Made by a program: the position numbers and the translations under genes
NCBI RefSeq assembly: GCF_000373265.1
Contig: NZ_KB890767.1
Location: 62,001 to 126,000 of the forward strand
Direction: 5' to 3'
From: Pontibacter roseus DSM 17521
GTDB taxonomy: Bacteria; Bacteroidota; Bacteroidia; Cytophagales; Hymenobacteraceae
DNA: 64,000 nt
In this document: piece after piece, positions 45,301 through 53,280 of the stretch
Layout of the letters: every line of letters begins with the position of its first letter
How positions within the stretch are numbered: position 1 is the stretch's first letter
Notes under the pieces: generated by a model
What the model was told of the DNA's origin: nothing
Database searches by the model: none
The model's input: the letters and a program-made list of their open reading frames with translations, nothing else

Positions 45301-45363
45301 GTGGTGTACGACGCCATGGGCAAGAGCAAGGAAAAACAGCCCGCTGAGGCTTCTGTAAAGTAA
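42316..45363 (+). CDS. NagZ-type GH3 glucosaminidase with serine hydrolase domain
   Basis: I prefer the TTG start at 42316, which begins a clean signal peptide (KPHHYLSLAVALLLTFGTS); the frame is open 44 codons further without signal-like sequence. In 1015 residues: GH3 barrel with the NagZ signature KHFPGHGDTNVDSH near 235 (Asp-His acid/base pair) and nucleophile Asp in FTDALNMQG near 320; GH3 C-terminal domain to about 600; then a class-C beta-lactamase-like domain with SxxK in LASVTKIS near 675 and HSGFTGT near 950. It should remove GlcNAc from murein glycans; the hydrolase part may act on peptides or esters. Confidence 0.92.
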   Translation: MKPHHYLSLAVALLLTFGTSNLQGQTNKAKSGKAAAKKATAATFTPGRDADFLQHTNSRWVDSVMKTLTPEERIAQLIMIPVYSNKNQAHIDSVSNILKTYKVGGMIFFQGGPVRQAKMTNRYQQESKVPLMISIDGEWGLAMRLDSTIRFPYQMALGGIDNERLIYEMGAEIARQCQRLGVHVNFAPTVDINNNANNPVIGFRSFGEDKYNVASKSLAYMKGMQDNHVLASAKHFPGHGDTNVDSHYGLPLINFSRIRLDSTELHPFRALMDKGLGSVMVAHMNIPVLDNTPNLASTLSKPIVTDLLKNELKYKGLVFTDALNMQGVAKFYPPGVVDVKALLAGNDVMLNTMDVKTTIEEVKKAIANKEITQADIDARVRKVLAAKQWVGLDKWEPIETKNLIADLNNPHAQYLNRQLTEASLTLLRNKNNILPIQTLDTLKVAALAIGTKKQTAFQRDLARYTQVDTFFLQPTNSIEELWAMKEKLKDYNLIIAGVHALQLKAGSSNFGITAEMNLFLKELIRNKKTIVSVFGNVYSLAEMESLDKADAVIAAYQENAVTQDLASQMIFGGIGATGKLPVTVSNSFKIGDGLLTRGGWRLAYSMPEAVGLKSQDLAGIDSLVHQAIREEAAPGAQVLVAKDGKVIYHKAFGHHTYDKEQPVRVDDLYDLASVTKISTSMAALMRLKGEGRFDENKTLGTYLPMAAGTNKADLSYRDILTHQARLKSWIPFWKETVKESGKFKWRTFKADSSARFPIKVADSLYIHRKYADKIYKEIMESPLNEKPGYVYSDLSFILAPKVVENITGVGFETYLQNSIYEPIGATTLTFNPYKQYPLSRIVPTEYEPHFRKQLLHGTVHDEGAAMLGGVSGHAGLFGNSNDVAKLMQLYLNDGLYANKRYIAENVVRDYSKCQFCDQGNYRALGFDRPAKPGAPNSNAAPSAPAESFGHSGFTGTYTWIDPVNNLVYVFLSNRVNPTRENSKLSKLNTRTGVLQVVYDAMGKSKEKQPAEASVK

Positions 45364-45371
45364 CAAATCAA

Positions 45372-45411
45372 GGTATAGCCGTCCCGTGAAAATGGGGCGG
45401 CTATCTTTTTT
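45372..45411 (+). terminator. Terminator of the GH3 gene
   Basis: ATAGCCGTCCC (45375-45385) pairs with GGGGCGGCTAT (45394-45404), then CTTTTTT. The left arm begins inside an AGGTATAG motif. Confidence 0.8.
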
Positions 45412-45451
45412 ACACAACGCTTCATCATCGCTATACCTTAAACGCACTTCG

Positions 45452-46627
45452 ATGACTAAACTCTCTACTGCACCTCCCCTGACGGCTGACGGTCTGTTGC
45501 GGCCGCAAACGTACGAGCGCTACTTATCGCTGGATGTCCTCCGCGGCCTTACCATCGCGCTGATGGTCGTGGTAAACAACCCCGGCAGTTGGGGCAGCAT
45601 CTATGCGCCTTTTAAGCACGCCGCCTGGCATGGCTTCACGCTCACCGATTTGGTGTTCCCGTCTTTCCTGTTCGTGGTGGGCAATGCCATGAGCTTCAGC
45701 ATGCGCAAGTTTGCAACGCAGCCTGACAGCGTGTTTCTGCGCAAGGTATTCAAGCGCACCGCCCTTATTTTCCTGATTGGCCTGTTCCTGAACCTCTTCC
45801 CCTTTATCACACGCGACCCGGAAGGAGCCATTGTACTGAAGGATTTCACAGCCGTACGCATCATGGGTGTGCTGCAGCGTATAGCGCTTTGCTATTTCAT
45901 TGCCTCACTGACGGTGCATTACCTCAAGTTCAAGGGAGCGGCTATTTTCAGTGTGGTGGTGCTGTTGGGTTACTGGGCGGTTATGTATTTCTTCGGTGAT
46001 TCCGCTGACCCATACAGCCTTGCTGGCAACGCCGCCCGCAAGTTCGATGACCTGATTATACCTGAGACCAACCTCTACAAAGGCTTCGGCATCCCGTTTG
46101 ACCCGGAAGGTTTGCTGAGCACGCTGCCCGCCACGGTGAACGTACTGGCGGGTTACTTCGCCGGACTCTTCATCCAGAAGAGCGGCAACAACCTGAGCAC
46201 CGTCTTCAAGCTGATACTGGCAGGCGCTGCGCTGGTGGCCGTGGCGTTGGTTTGGAATATCTACTTCCCAATCAACAAGCCGATTTGGACAAGCTCTTAC
46301 GTGCTGCACTCGGTTGGCTTGAGCGTGATGCTGATTGCCGGGCTGATGCTGGTCATCGAAGTGCTGGGCATTGTGAAGTGGTCTTACTTCTTCGAGGCGT
46401 TCGGCAAAAACCCGCTCTTCATTTTCGCTTTTGCCACACTGGTTATCAAGCTCCTCAACTTCATCCGGATAGACGACATGAGTCTGCAGAAGTGGCTCTA
46501 CACCAAACTTTTCCTGAGTTGGTCCGAAGGGGAAGCTGCCTCACTTATGTTTGCCCTCGCCTATATGCTGGTGATGTGGCTGGTGGGCTTCTGGATGGAC
46601 AAGAAAAAAATCTATGTGAAGGTATAG
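45452..46627 (+). CDS. COG4299 membrane acyltransferase (HGSNAT-like)
   Basis: Start at 45452 (MTKLSTAPPL). 391 residues with about ten membrane helices and the family opening RYLSLDVLRGLTIALMVVVN near 20-40, HAAWHGFTLTDLVFPSFLF near 55-73 and the closing AFGKNPLFIFAFATLVIKLL. Relatives include human heparan-alpha-glucosaminide N-acetyltransferase, which acetylates glucosamine across a membrane. Here it follows a NagZ-type gene, so acetylation or export of an amino sugar is a reasonable guess. Activity in bacteria is not established. Confidence 0.85.
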   Translation: MTKLSTAPPLTADGLLRPQTYERYLSLDVLRGLTIALMVVVNNPGSWGSIYAPFKHAAWHGFTLTDLVFPSFLFVVGNAMSFSMRKFATQPDSVFLRKVFKRTALIFLIGLFLNLFPFITRDPEGAIVLKDFTAVRIMGVLQRIALCYFIASLTVHYLKFKGAAIFSVVVLLGYWAVMYFFGDSADPYSLAGNAARKFDDLIIPETNLYKGFGIPFDPEGLLSTLPATVNVLAGYFAGLFIQKSGNNLSTVFKLILAGAALVAVALVWNIYFPINKPIWTSSYVLHSVGLSVMLIAGLMLVIEVLGIVKWSYFFEAFGKNPLFIFAFATLVIKLLNFIRIDDMSLQKWLYTKLFLSWSEGEAASLMFALAYMLVMWLVGFWMDKKKIYVKV

Positions 46628-46645
46628 CCATACCTGCCGTCACTG

Positions 46646-46684
46646 AAAACGCCTGTTCCAGCACTGGAGCAGGCGTTTTTGTTT
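46646..46684 (+). terminator. Terminator of the COG4299 gene
   Basis: A 16-bp interrupted stem (AAAACGCCTG...CAGGCGTTTT, 46646-46679) followed by TTTGTTTG. Confidence 0.85.
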
Positions 46685-46844
46685 GTGCCAACCAAGATAT
46701 GGTTGGAAAGCGCTGTACTTACACAATCCTCTCTGACTCTTCAGGAGGTATAGGATTGTAGAAATCCCTCTAATCGCTCAGCCTACAAACCTGATTCGGA
46801 CAAAATCAGTGTATATCCCTTTTATAATATTTCAAAAAATAATT

Positions 46845-46852
46845 TATATTTG
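46845..46852 (+). promoter_or_regulatory. Promoter -7 box of the DeoR-family gene
   Basis: TATATTTG is an exact TAnnTTTG match 26 bases before the ATG. The surrounding DNA is AT-rich. A -33 TTG is not obvious. Confidence 0.45.
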
Positions 46853-46878
46853 GTTTTTAGCGATTAAAACAGGACAGG

Positions 46879-47622
46879 ATGCTCAAGGAGGAACGGCAGG
46901 CTTTTATCATAAAGCAAATCAATCTGCACAACAAGGTGCTTTCATCGGATTTGAGTTTGAAGCTCAACGTGTCGGAAGATACGGTCAGAAGGGATTTGAA
47001 CGAACTGGCTGAAAGCGGGCAGATTCTGAAGGTACACGGCGGCGCTCTCTCCAAATCCTTCCATTACCCGTTCAGCCAATCGGAGGTATACGCCAAGGAA
47101 TCCAAAAAAGAGGTGGCCCGCAAGGTCATCAACCTGCTGAAAGATGGCATGAGCGTACTGGTGGGCGGCGGCACCACGATGATTGAGGTAGCCCGCATGA
47201 TACCTGACACCCTGCGCAGCACCTTCTTCACCGTGAGCCCACTGGTGGCCCTGGAGTTGGCGGAGCGTTCCAACATCAACGTGATTCTGCTGGGCGGCCA
47301 GCTCTCCAAAAACTCCCACATCATGATTGGCGCGCAGGTGGTGAACCAACTCTCTGAAATCAAGGTAGACCTCTGCATCCTCGGCACCAACTCCCTCTCC
47401 GTGGAAGATGGCCTGACGGACTCCGATTGGGAAGTGGTGCAGGTGAAGAAAGCAATGATTCGCTCTGCCAAGAGAACCGCCATCATGAGCATCGCCGAGA
47501 AGCTAGGCTCTGACCAGAACATGAAGGTATGCGACCTGAACTCGATTCACTACCTGGTCACAGACCTGAACCCGAATGACGCAAGCCTGCGCGAGTATGC
47601 CTCTGCTATAACGGTGGTCTAA
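46879..47622 (+). CDS. DeoR/GlpR-family transcriptional regulator
   Basis: 247 residues: N-terminal HTH_DeoR (about 6-58, SSDLSLKLNVSEDTVRRDLNEL) and a C-terminal DeoR sensor domain with VLVGGGTTMIEVARMIP near 94-110 and LLGGQLSKNSHIMIG near 138. The family senses phosphorylated sugars. Standing next to the GH3/COG4299 pair and facing the D-lactate-dehydrogenase-like gene, it likely controls this salvage region. Its effector could be an amino-sugar phosphate (inference). Confidence 0.9.
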   Translation: MLKEERQAFIIKQINLHNKVLSSDLSLKLNVSEDTVRRDLNELAESGQILKVHGGALSKSFHYPFSQSEVYAKESKKEVARKVINLLKDGMSVLVGGGTTMIEVARMIPDTLRSTFFTVSPLVALELAERSNINVILLGGQLSKNSHIMIGAQVVNQLSEIKVDLCILGTNSLSVEDGLTDSDWEVVQVKKAMIRSAKRTAIMSIAEKLGSDQNMKVCDLNSIHYLVTDLNPNDASLREYASAITVV

Positions 47623-47648
47623 GAAGCCATTACGACATATAGCAAAGT

Positions 47649-47695
47649 AGCCGCGCCCGCTCTATTGGTAGAGCGGGCGCGGCTGCTTTATTTTA
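47649..47695. terminator. Strong terminator after the DeoR-family gene
   Basis: A perfect 16-bp GC-rich stem (47649-47664 with 47669-47684) with loop TTGG, then a T-rich run. Confidence 0.85.
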
Positions 47696-47731
47696 TTCTT
47701 TTATAGGAGCGAGTAAATCAACCCAGTCTGA

Positions 47732-50557
47732 CTAGATACACTCGTCTAGCATGTACACGATGGACTCGTAGTTCTTACCCACAGCCTCCGACATGGCCAT
47801 TTCGCAGGTTCTGGCGGTGGAGTAGTAGCCGTCGTACTGGGTCTGTTTCACTTCCTGGGCTTCCGGCGCGGTAGCCGAGGCGGTGAGTTCTGGTACCAGG
47901 AAGCCGCGGTCGCCGGCCATGCCGCAGCAGCCCGCGTGCATGGGCACCGTCACCTGTTGTGCCAGTTGTTGGGCTATACCTACGAACTTCGCCTCCAGCC
48001 CCATCTTCTGCAGCGAGCAGACCGGGTGCACCACCACTTTGTTCTTCTTCTTCAGCACCTTCGCCTTGGGCAGTATGAAATCAGCAATGTAGTCGATGCT
48101 GTCTATGATGGTGATGGCGTCGAACTTCTCTCGGTTCTCCGGCGTGAGCACCGGCCGGCAGCTCTGCAGGGTATGCGTGCAGGACGTGATGTCGAGCACC
48201 AGCGGCAACCTGCCTCTGTCCGTCCACTCCCATACCTTCCGGATGGTCTCGTTGGCGGTGTGGGCGTAGGCTTTGCTATACCCTTTCGAGGAGAATATCT
48301 GGCCGCAGCAGGCGCTTTGCACATCCTGCGGTATCATGAACTTCACCCCCACTTTGTAAGAGATGCTCTTGAACGTCTCGATGATGTTCTTCTTCCCCTC
48401 CGTGGTAGTTCCCATGGTGCGGGAGATGCAGGTGGGGAAATACACTACGGCCGCTTCCTGTGGCGAATTGCTCACGCTGTTCATGGCTTCGGCTATACCT
48501 GGGGCGGGGGCCAGTTGGTTCGTCCAGAGCGGGAAGGCAGGTATGACTTCCTTCATGCCCTTGGTCAGGTTAGCCAATGTGTTGTCGCCAAAGAGCCTGT
48601 TCACCCCTGCTCCTGTTATCAAGCCAAACTTTACCGCTGATGTCACTGGCTTGAAGTTCTTGGCAACGAGCAGGGCCAGGTTATTAGCTAGGTCGCTGTG
48701 GCTTTCGCGCCGCAGGCGCTTCACCAGGTCACCGGTATTGATGTCCACGGGACAGGCGGTGGCGCACAGACCGTCCACGGCGCAGGTGTCCAGCCCATCG
48801 TATTGGTACTGGTGGAGGAGCTCGTTGTGCTGTTTCTTCTGCCCTTTTCGTTTCAGGTTGAGCAGCTCGCGGCGCACCACAATCCGTTGGCGGGGCGTAA
48901 GCGTGAGGTTGCGGCTTGGGCACTTGTGCTCACAGAAACCGCACTCCATGCAACGGTCCACCTCTTCCTCTACCTTAGGCAGCTCCTTCAGGTTCTGGAT
49001 GTGGGCCTGTTTGTCGTGGTTGATGATAACGCCCGGGTTAAGCAGATTCCTTGGGTCCACCACCTCCTTCAGCGTTTTCATCACCTGGTATAGCTCCGGT
49101 CCCCACTCCGTCTCTACGAACGGGGCCATGTTGCGCCCGGTGCCGTGCTCTGCTTTCAGGGCTCCATTGTATTGATGCACCACCAGTTCCACCACCTCCC
49201 GCAGGAAGCGGTCGTATCGCTCAATCTCAGCAGGCGACTCAAATGCCTGCGTCACCACAAAGTGGATGTTGCCGTCTTTGGCATGTCCGAAAATGATGGC
49301 ATTGGCGTAGCCGTGCTTCCGGAAAAGCTTCTGCAGGTCCAGAATGGCGTCGCCCAGTTTGTCTACCGGAAAAGCAATGTCTTCCAGGATAACAGTGGTT
49401 CCGCTGGCTCGCACCGCGCCTACGGCCGGGAACATGCCTTTGCGCACCTTCCACAGGAAAGCCTGTTCTATTGGGTCCGTGGTAAACACCGGTTGCTCCA
49501 GTATGGCCAGTTCTGTGGACAAATCCATAAAGGTCAGTATCTTCTCCTGCACCTCTCCCGCACTGTTCCCTTGGAACTCCACCAGCAGGGCCGCCGCCGT
49601 ATCGGGCAATGTCTTGATAATGGCCGGTACGCCCACCATGTGCTCAATGGAGTGCAGCGAGGCCCGGTCCATGAGTTCTACGGCTTCAGCGCCAGCTACC
49701 GCAAGTGGCGCAATGGCCTGGCAGGCGGCGTAGATATCAGGGAAGTACAGCAGCGCCGTGGATTTGGACGGATAATCGGGTACCGTCTGCAGCACCGCCT
49801 CCGCTATGAAACCCAGCGTTCCTTCCGCTCCAATGAGCAGGTGCGCCATGATGTCGAGCGGATGCTCGTAGTCGATGAATGCGTTGACGGAGTAGCCGAC
49901 CGTGTTCTTGGTCTTGTACTTGTGCCGGATGAGGTCGTGCAGCTGCGGGTTGCTCCGTATCTGCTGCTTCAGTTGCTGCAGCGTGTGGTATAGCTCCGGA
50001 CACTCCTCACTGAAACGCAGGTAGTCAATCTCCGACTCCGTGGTGAAGGCCTTGCCGTTGGGCAACATAAAGCGAATGTACTTGGTGGTATGGTAGGAGT
50101 TTTTGCTCACGCCGCAGCACATGCCGCTGGCGTTGTTCGATAAGATTCCTCCTACCATGGCTGAATTGATGCTGGCTGGGTCCGGACCGATTTTCCGCTT
50201 ATACCTGCGCAGGTGTGCATTCACGATGGCACCAATCACGCCTGGCTGCACCCGCACCTGCTTCCCTTCTCCCTCTACCTGCACCTGGTTCCAGTACTGG
50301 CTCAGGTCCACGAGTATGCCATCTGTTATGGATTGCCCCGAGAGGCTGGTCCCGGCCGTGCGGAAGGTGAGCGGGATGCCATGCTCCCGCGAAAAGGCGA
50401 AAAGTTTCTGTACTTCTTCCTCTGAAACGGGCTGCACCACGGCCTTCGGCCTGAGGTAATAAAAGCCCGCATCAGAAGCGTAGGACACGACATCAATCAG
50501 GCGTGCCCGTATGCGCGCTTTTGGCAATACTGCTTCCAAAAGCCTTTCAATTGTCAT
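47732..50557 (-). CDS. FAD/Fe-S D-2-hydroxyacid dehydrogenase (D-lactate type)
   Basis: 941 residues: FAD-binding domain (about 30-260; TAGTSLSGQS near 67-76, GPDPASINSAMVGG near 123), FAD-oxidase C-terminal domain (to about 510), two 4Fe-4S motifs (CMECGFCEHKCPS near 540, CAVDGLCATACPVD near 596) and two CCG domains (SACCGQ near 752, AGCCGM near 874). This YdiJ/GlcD-F-like fusion oxidises D-2-hydroxyacids and passes electrons to the respiratory chain. MurQ, 2 kb upstream on the same strand, releases D-lactate, so D-lactate is the favoured substrate; D-2-hydroxyglutarate, as for E. coli YdiJ, is the alternative. It follows the symporter by 13 bases. Confidence 0.88.
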   Translation of the reverse strand: MTIERLLEAVLPKARIRARLIDVVSYASDAGFYYLRPKAVVQPVSEEEVQKLFAFSREHGIPLTFRTAGTSLSGQSITDGILVDLSQYWNQVQVEGEGKQVRVQPGVIGAIVNAHLRRYKRKIGPDPASINSAMVGGILSNNASGMCCGVSKNSYHTTKYIRFMLPNGKAFTTESEIDYLRFSEECPELYHTLQQLKQQIRSNPQLHDLIRHKYKTKNTVGYSVNAFIDYEHPLDIMAHLLIGAEGTLGFIAEAVLQTVPDYPSKSTALLYFPDIYAACQAIAPLAVAGAEAVELMDRASLHSIEHMVGVPAIIKTLPDTAAALLVEFQGNSAGEVQEKILTFMDLSTELAILEQPVFTTDPIEQAFLWKVRKGMFPAVGAVRASGTTVILEDIAFPVDKLGDAILDLQKLFRKHGYANAIIFGHAKDGNIHFVVTQAFESPAEIERYDRFLREVVELVVHQYNGALKAEHGTGRNMAPFVETEWGPELYQVMKTLKEVVDPRNLLNPGVIINHDKQAHIQNLKELPKVEEEVDRCMECGFCEHKCPSRNLTLTPRQRIVVRRELLNLKRKGQKKQHNELLHQYQYDGLDTCAVDGLCATACPVDINTGDLVKRLRRESHSDLANNLALLVAKNFKPVTSAVKFGLITGAGVNRLFGDNTLANLTKGMKEVIPAFPLWTNQLAPAPGIAEAMNSVSNSPQEAAVVYFPTCISRTMGTTTEGKKNIIETFKSISYKVGVKFMIPQDVQSACCGQIFSSKGYSKAYAHTANETIRKVWEWTDRGRLPLVLDITSCTHTLQSCRPVLTPENREKFDAITIIDSIDYIADFILPKAKVLKKKNKVVVHPVCSLQKMGLEAKFVGIAQQLAQQVTVPMHAGCCGMAGDRGFLVPELTASATAPEAQEVKQTQYDGYYSTARTCEMAMSEAVGKNYESIVYMLDECI

Positions 50558-50570
50558 AGGGGGTATTGGC

Positions 50571-52097
50571 TTAGTAGGTTGTCTGCTTTACCTGAGGGCC
50601 TCTTTCTGCCTCTTTCAGTGCATCCATCATCTCTCCTCCGCCCGGTCTGCTGGTAACGAGCAGCAGCAGGAAGGTGATGGCCGCGTTGAATATAATCAGC
50701 TCAAAGCCCATCGCATAACCTGTCCACGCCACTGAGTTTGAATCCAGGAGGTAGGTCAGGAGCGGAGATACGATGCAGATGTAAGGCACCAGTTTGTCGG
50801 CAACGGCGCGTTTGTTGGCCATCCCGAAGGCGAACAAGCCCAGCAGCGGGCCATAGGTATAGCCAGCGGCCTTGAAGATGGCGTTCACCACAGAGTCGTC
50901 GTTGATGAGGCGGAACACGAGAATCACCAGCAGCATGACTACCGAGAAACCCACGTGCACCAGGTGGCGCGTACGAATCAGCTTGACGTCATCGTGATTC
51001 TCCTTCTTGGTGAAGTTCAGGAAGTCTACGCAGAAGGAGGTGGTCAGGGCGGTCAGGGCCGAGTCGGTGGTGGCGAACGTAGCCGCCGTCAGACCCAGCA
51101 TGAAGATAACGGCCGGTATCAGGGCCATGTGGTTCAGAGCGATTTCCGGAAACAGGTGGTCCGGTGTGGCCAGGGCTGCTACGTCAATGCCGTTGGCCTC
51201 GGCATACATGTACAGCAGGGCACCCACGCTCAGGAAGAAGATGTTGATAGAGACGAAAACAGCCGTAAAGGAGAGCATGTTTTTCTGCGCCTCACCTATG
51301 TTCTTGCAGCTCAGGTTCTTTTGCATCAAATCCTGGTCCAGGCCCGTCATAGCGATGGTCACAAAGATACCACCAATGAAGTGCTTCAGAAAGTGGCTCT
51401 TGGACCCCAGGAAATCTTCCCAGAAGAAAATCTTGGAGTAAGAACTATTCTTGACGGCCTCAAAGGTCTGCACTACGTTCAGGTCCAGGCTGTTGGCGAT
51501 AAAGATGATAGAAAAGATAACCGACCCAATGATGAACACGGTCTGCAAAGTATCGGTGATGACGATGGTCTTCAGACCGCCTTTGTGGGTATAGAGCCAA
51601 ATCAGGATAAGGCAAATAGCCACTGTCGCCACGAAGGGCACGTTCCATGCATCAAAGATGAAGCGCTGCAGCACGATGGCCACCAGGTATAGCCTGAACG
51701 CGGAGCCGATGGTGCGGGAAACCAGGAAAATCATGGCGCCCGTCTTGTAACTCCAGTAGCCGAAGCGCTTCTCCAGGTAGGTATAGATGGAGATGAGGTT
51801 CATGCGGTAGTAGAGCGGCAGCAGCACGAATGCTATCAGGATGAAGCCCACCGTATTTCCCAGCACAAACTGGAAGTAGCCGAAACTGCTGTTGACCACC
51901 GCGCCCGGCACCGAAATGAACGTAACCCCCGAGAGGGCGGTGCCAATCATGCCAAAGGCCACAAAGTACCACTTGGAGTTGCGGTTGGCAATGAAAAAAC
52001 TAGAGTTGTCCGAAGCGCCCCTGGAGGTATAGTACGATATACCGATGAGTACCGCGAAATAGCCTATCAGGAAGGATAGAAGGATGATTGGAGACAT
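50571..52097 (-). CDS. Sodium:solute symporter (SSS family)
   Basis: 508 residues with about 13 membrane helices. SSS features include GMIGTALSGVTFISVPGAV near 53-71 and SRTIGSAFRLYLVAIVLQR near 125. Related symporters carry sugars, sialic acid or amino-sugar acids. Placed between MurQ and the D-lactate-dehydrogenase-like gene, MurNAc is an attractive substrate, but lactate or another monosaccharide cannot be excluded. It forms a two-gene unit with the dehydrogenase gene. Confidence 0.88.
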   Translation of the reverse strand: MSPIILLSFLIGYFAVLIGISYYTSRGASDNSSFFIANRNSKWYFVAFGMIGTALSGVTFISVPGAVVNSSFGYFQFVLGNTVGFILIAFVLLPLYYRMNLISIYTYLEKRFGYWSYKTGAMIFLVSRTIGSAFRLYLVAIVLQRFIFDAWNVPFVATVAICLILIWLYTHKGGLKTIVITDTLQTVFIIGSVIFSIIFIANSLDLNVVQTFEAVKNSSYSKIFFWEDFLGSKSHFLKHFIGGIFVTIAMTGLDQDLMQKNLSCKNIGEAQKNMLSFTAVFVSINIFFLSVGALLYMYAEANGIDVAALATPDHLFPEIALNHMALIPAVIFMLGLTAATFATTDSALTALTTSFCVDFLNFTKKENHDDVKLIRTRHLVHVGFSVVMLLVILVFRLINDDSVVNAIFKAAGYTYGPLLGLFAFGMANKRAVADKLVPYICIVSPLLTYLLDSNSVAWTGYAMGFELIIFNAAITFLLLLVTSRPGGGEMMDALKEAERGPQVKQTTY

Positions 52098-52419
52098 AAT
52101 ACAGTTAATTAATCAACTCAGAGACGAAAGAGAAAACAGCTTCTGCCCCACCCTTCGCCACCGAACATGATTGTAAGTTACTAAGTTTTGCCGACAAATA
52201 GGCAACGTTGCCAGCTCAAGAACCTTGTGCAGGTTTGTCATCCCCGTCAAAGGAGGACATGCCGCACAAGATTTGCCCTGTTGCTGTAATCAGGGTATAG
52301 TAAGAAGTCTAAAGTATATGCAGATAGACGTCGAACAGCCTATACCTCCCACCCAGCAGCTCCTGCAAATTTCTCATTTGAAGGGCGCAGGGAGATGTTG
52401 CACGCTATGCTGACAGCTG
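52098..52419. other. Intergenic region between murQ and the symporter gene
   Basis: No gene is visible in these 322 bases. A half copy of the MITE-like end (CATCCCCGTCAAAGGAGG) lies near 52238-52257, with a TATACCT motif near 52341. The symporter promoter must lie here but no clear TAnnTTTG was found. Confidence 0.4.
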
Positions 52420-53232
52420 TTATTTCGACACCAGTACACTAGCCACGGCTCTGCGCACGCTGCCATGCTTCTCCAACAGGGTGGCGGCTGTCTGCTCGTC
52501 TGTGCCGGTCTCGGCCATCACCATGCGTACGCCCCGGTTATAAAGTTTGTGGTTGGTCAGTTGCATGTCCACCATCTTGTTGCCTTTCACCCTTCCAAGC
52601 TGAATCATGACGGCGGTGCTGAGCATGTTCAGCACGAGTTTCTGAGCCGTTCCGGCCTTCATGCGAGTGCTGCCCGTCACAAACTCAGGTCCGACCACTA
52701 CCTCTACAGGGAACTGTGCCTCTGCCGCCACCGGGCTTCCGGTGTTGCACACGATGCAGCCCGTTGCCAAGCCATGCTCATTGGCCGTGCGCAGCCCGCC
52801 TATCACGTAAGGGGTCGTGCCCGATGCGGCCAGGCCCACCACTACGTCATGCTCATCCGGCCCATACTCCAGCAGGTCTTTCCAGGCCTGTTCGGCATCG
52901 TCTTCGGCAAACTCCACGGCTTTGCGTATAGCGGCGTCGCCACCGGCAATCAGACCTACCACCATATCAAACGGTACCCCGAAGGTAGGAGGACACTCCG
53001 AGGCATCCACTACGCCCAGGCGGCCGCTGGTTCCCGCTCCAATGTAAAACAGCCTTCCTCCTAGTTTCATGCGCTCAGCCACTGTCGCGGCCAGCTTCTC
53101 TATCTGTGGGAGGGCCTTCTCAACGGCTAGGGGCACGGTTTTATCTTCCCGGTTGATGTTCTCCAGCACTTCCCTCACGGACATCTTCTCCAGGTTGTTG
53201 TAGTTCGAGTCTTTCTCGGTTGTAATCTCCAT
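52420..53232 (-). CDS. murQ: N-acetylmuramic acid 6-phosphate etherase
   Basis: MurQ splits MurNAc-6-phosphate into GlcNAc-6-phosphate and D-lactate, the key step of murein sugar recycling. The 270 residues carry the SIS fold with YIGAGTSGRLGVVDASECPP at 63-82 and the two catalytic glutamates: E79 and E110, corresponding to E83 and E114 of E. coli. Length is slightly shorter than E. coli MurQ at the N-terminus. The products feed NagB and the D-lactate-dehydrogenase-like enzyme in this window. The MurNAc kinase or AnmK needed upstream is not seen here. It lies 48 bases after the phosphoesterase gene. Confidence 0.95.
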   Translation of the reverse strand: MEITTEKDSNYNNLEKMSVREVLENINREDKTVPLAVEKALPQIEKLAATVAERMKLGGRLFYIGAGTSGRLGVVDASECPPTFGVPFDMVVGLIAGGDAAIRKAVEFAEDDAEQAWKDLLEYGPDEHDVVVGLAASGTTPYVIGGLRTANEHGLATGCIVCNTGSPVAAEAQFPVEVVVGPEFVTGSTRMKAGTAQKLVLNMLSTAVMIQLGRVKGNKMVDMQLTNHKLYNRGVRMVMAETGTDEQTAATLLEKHGSVRRAVASVLVSK

Positions 53233-53280
53233 TATGTTGCTTTAAAAAATTCTAACTGATTGCTATGCTCCCGCTATACC

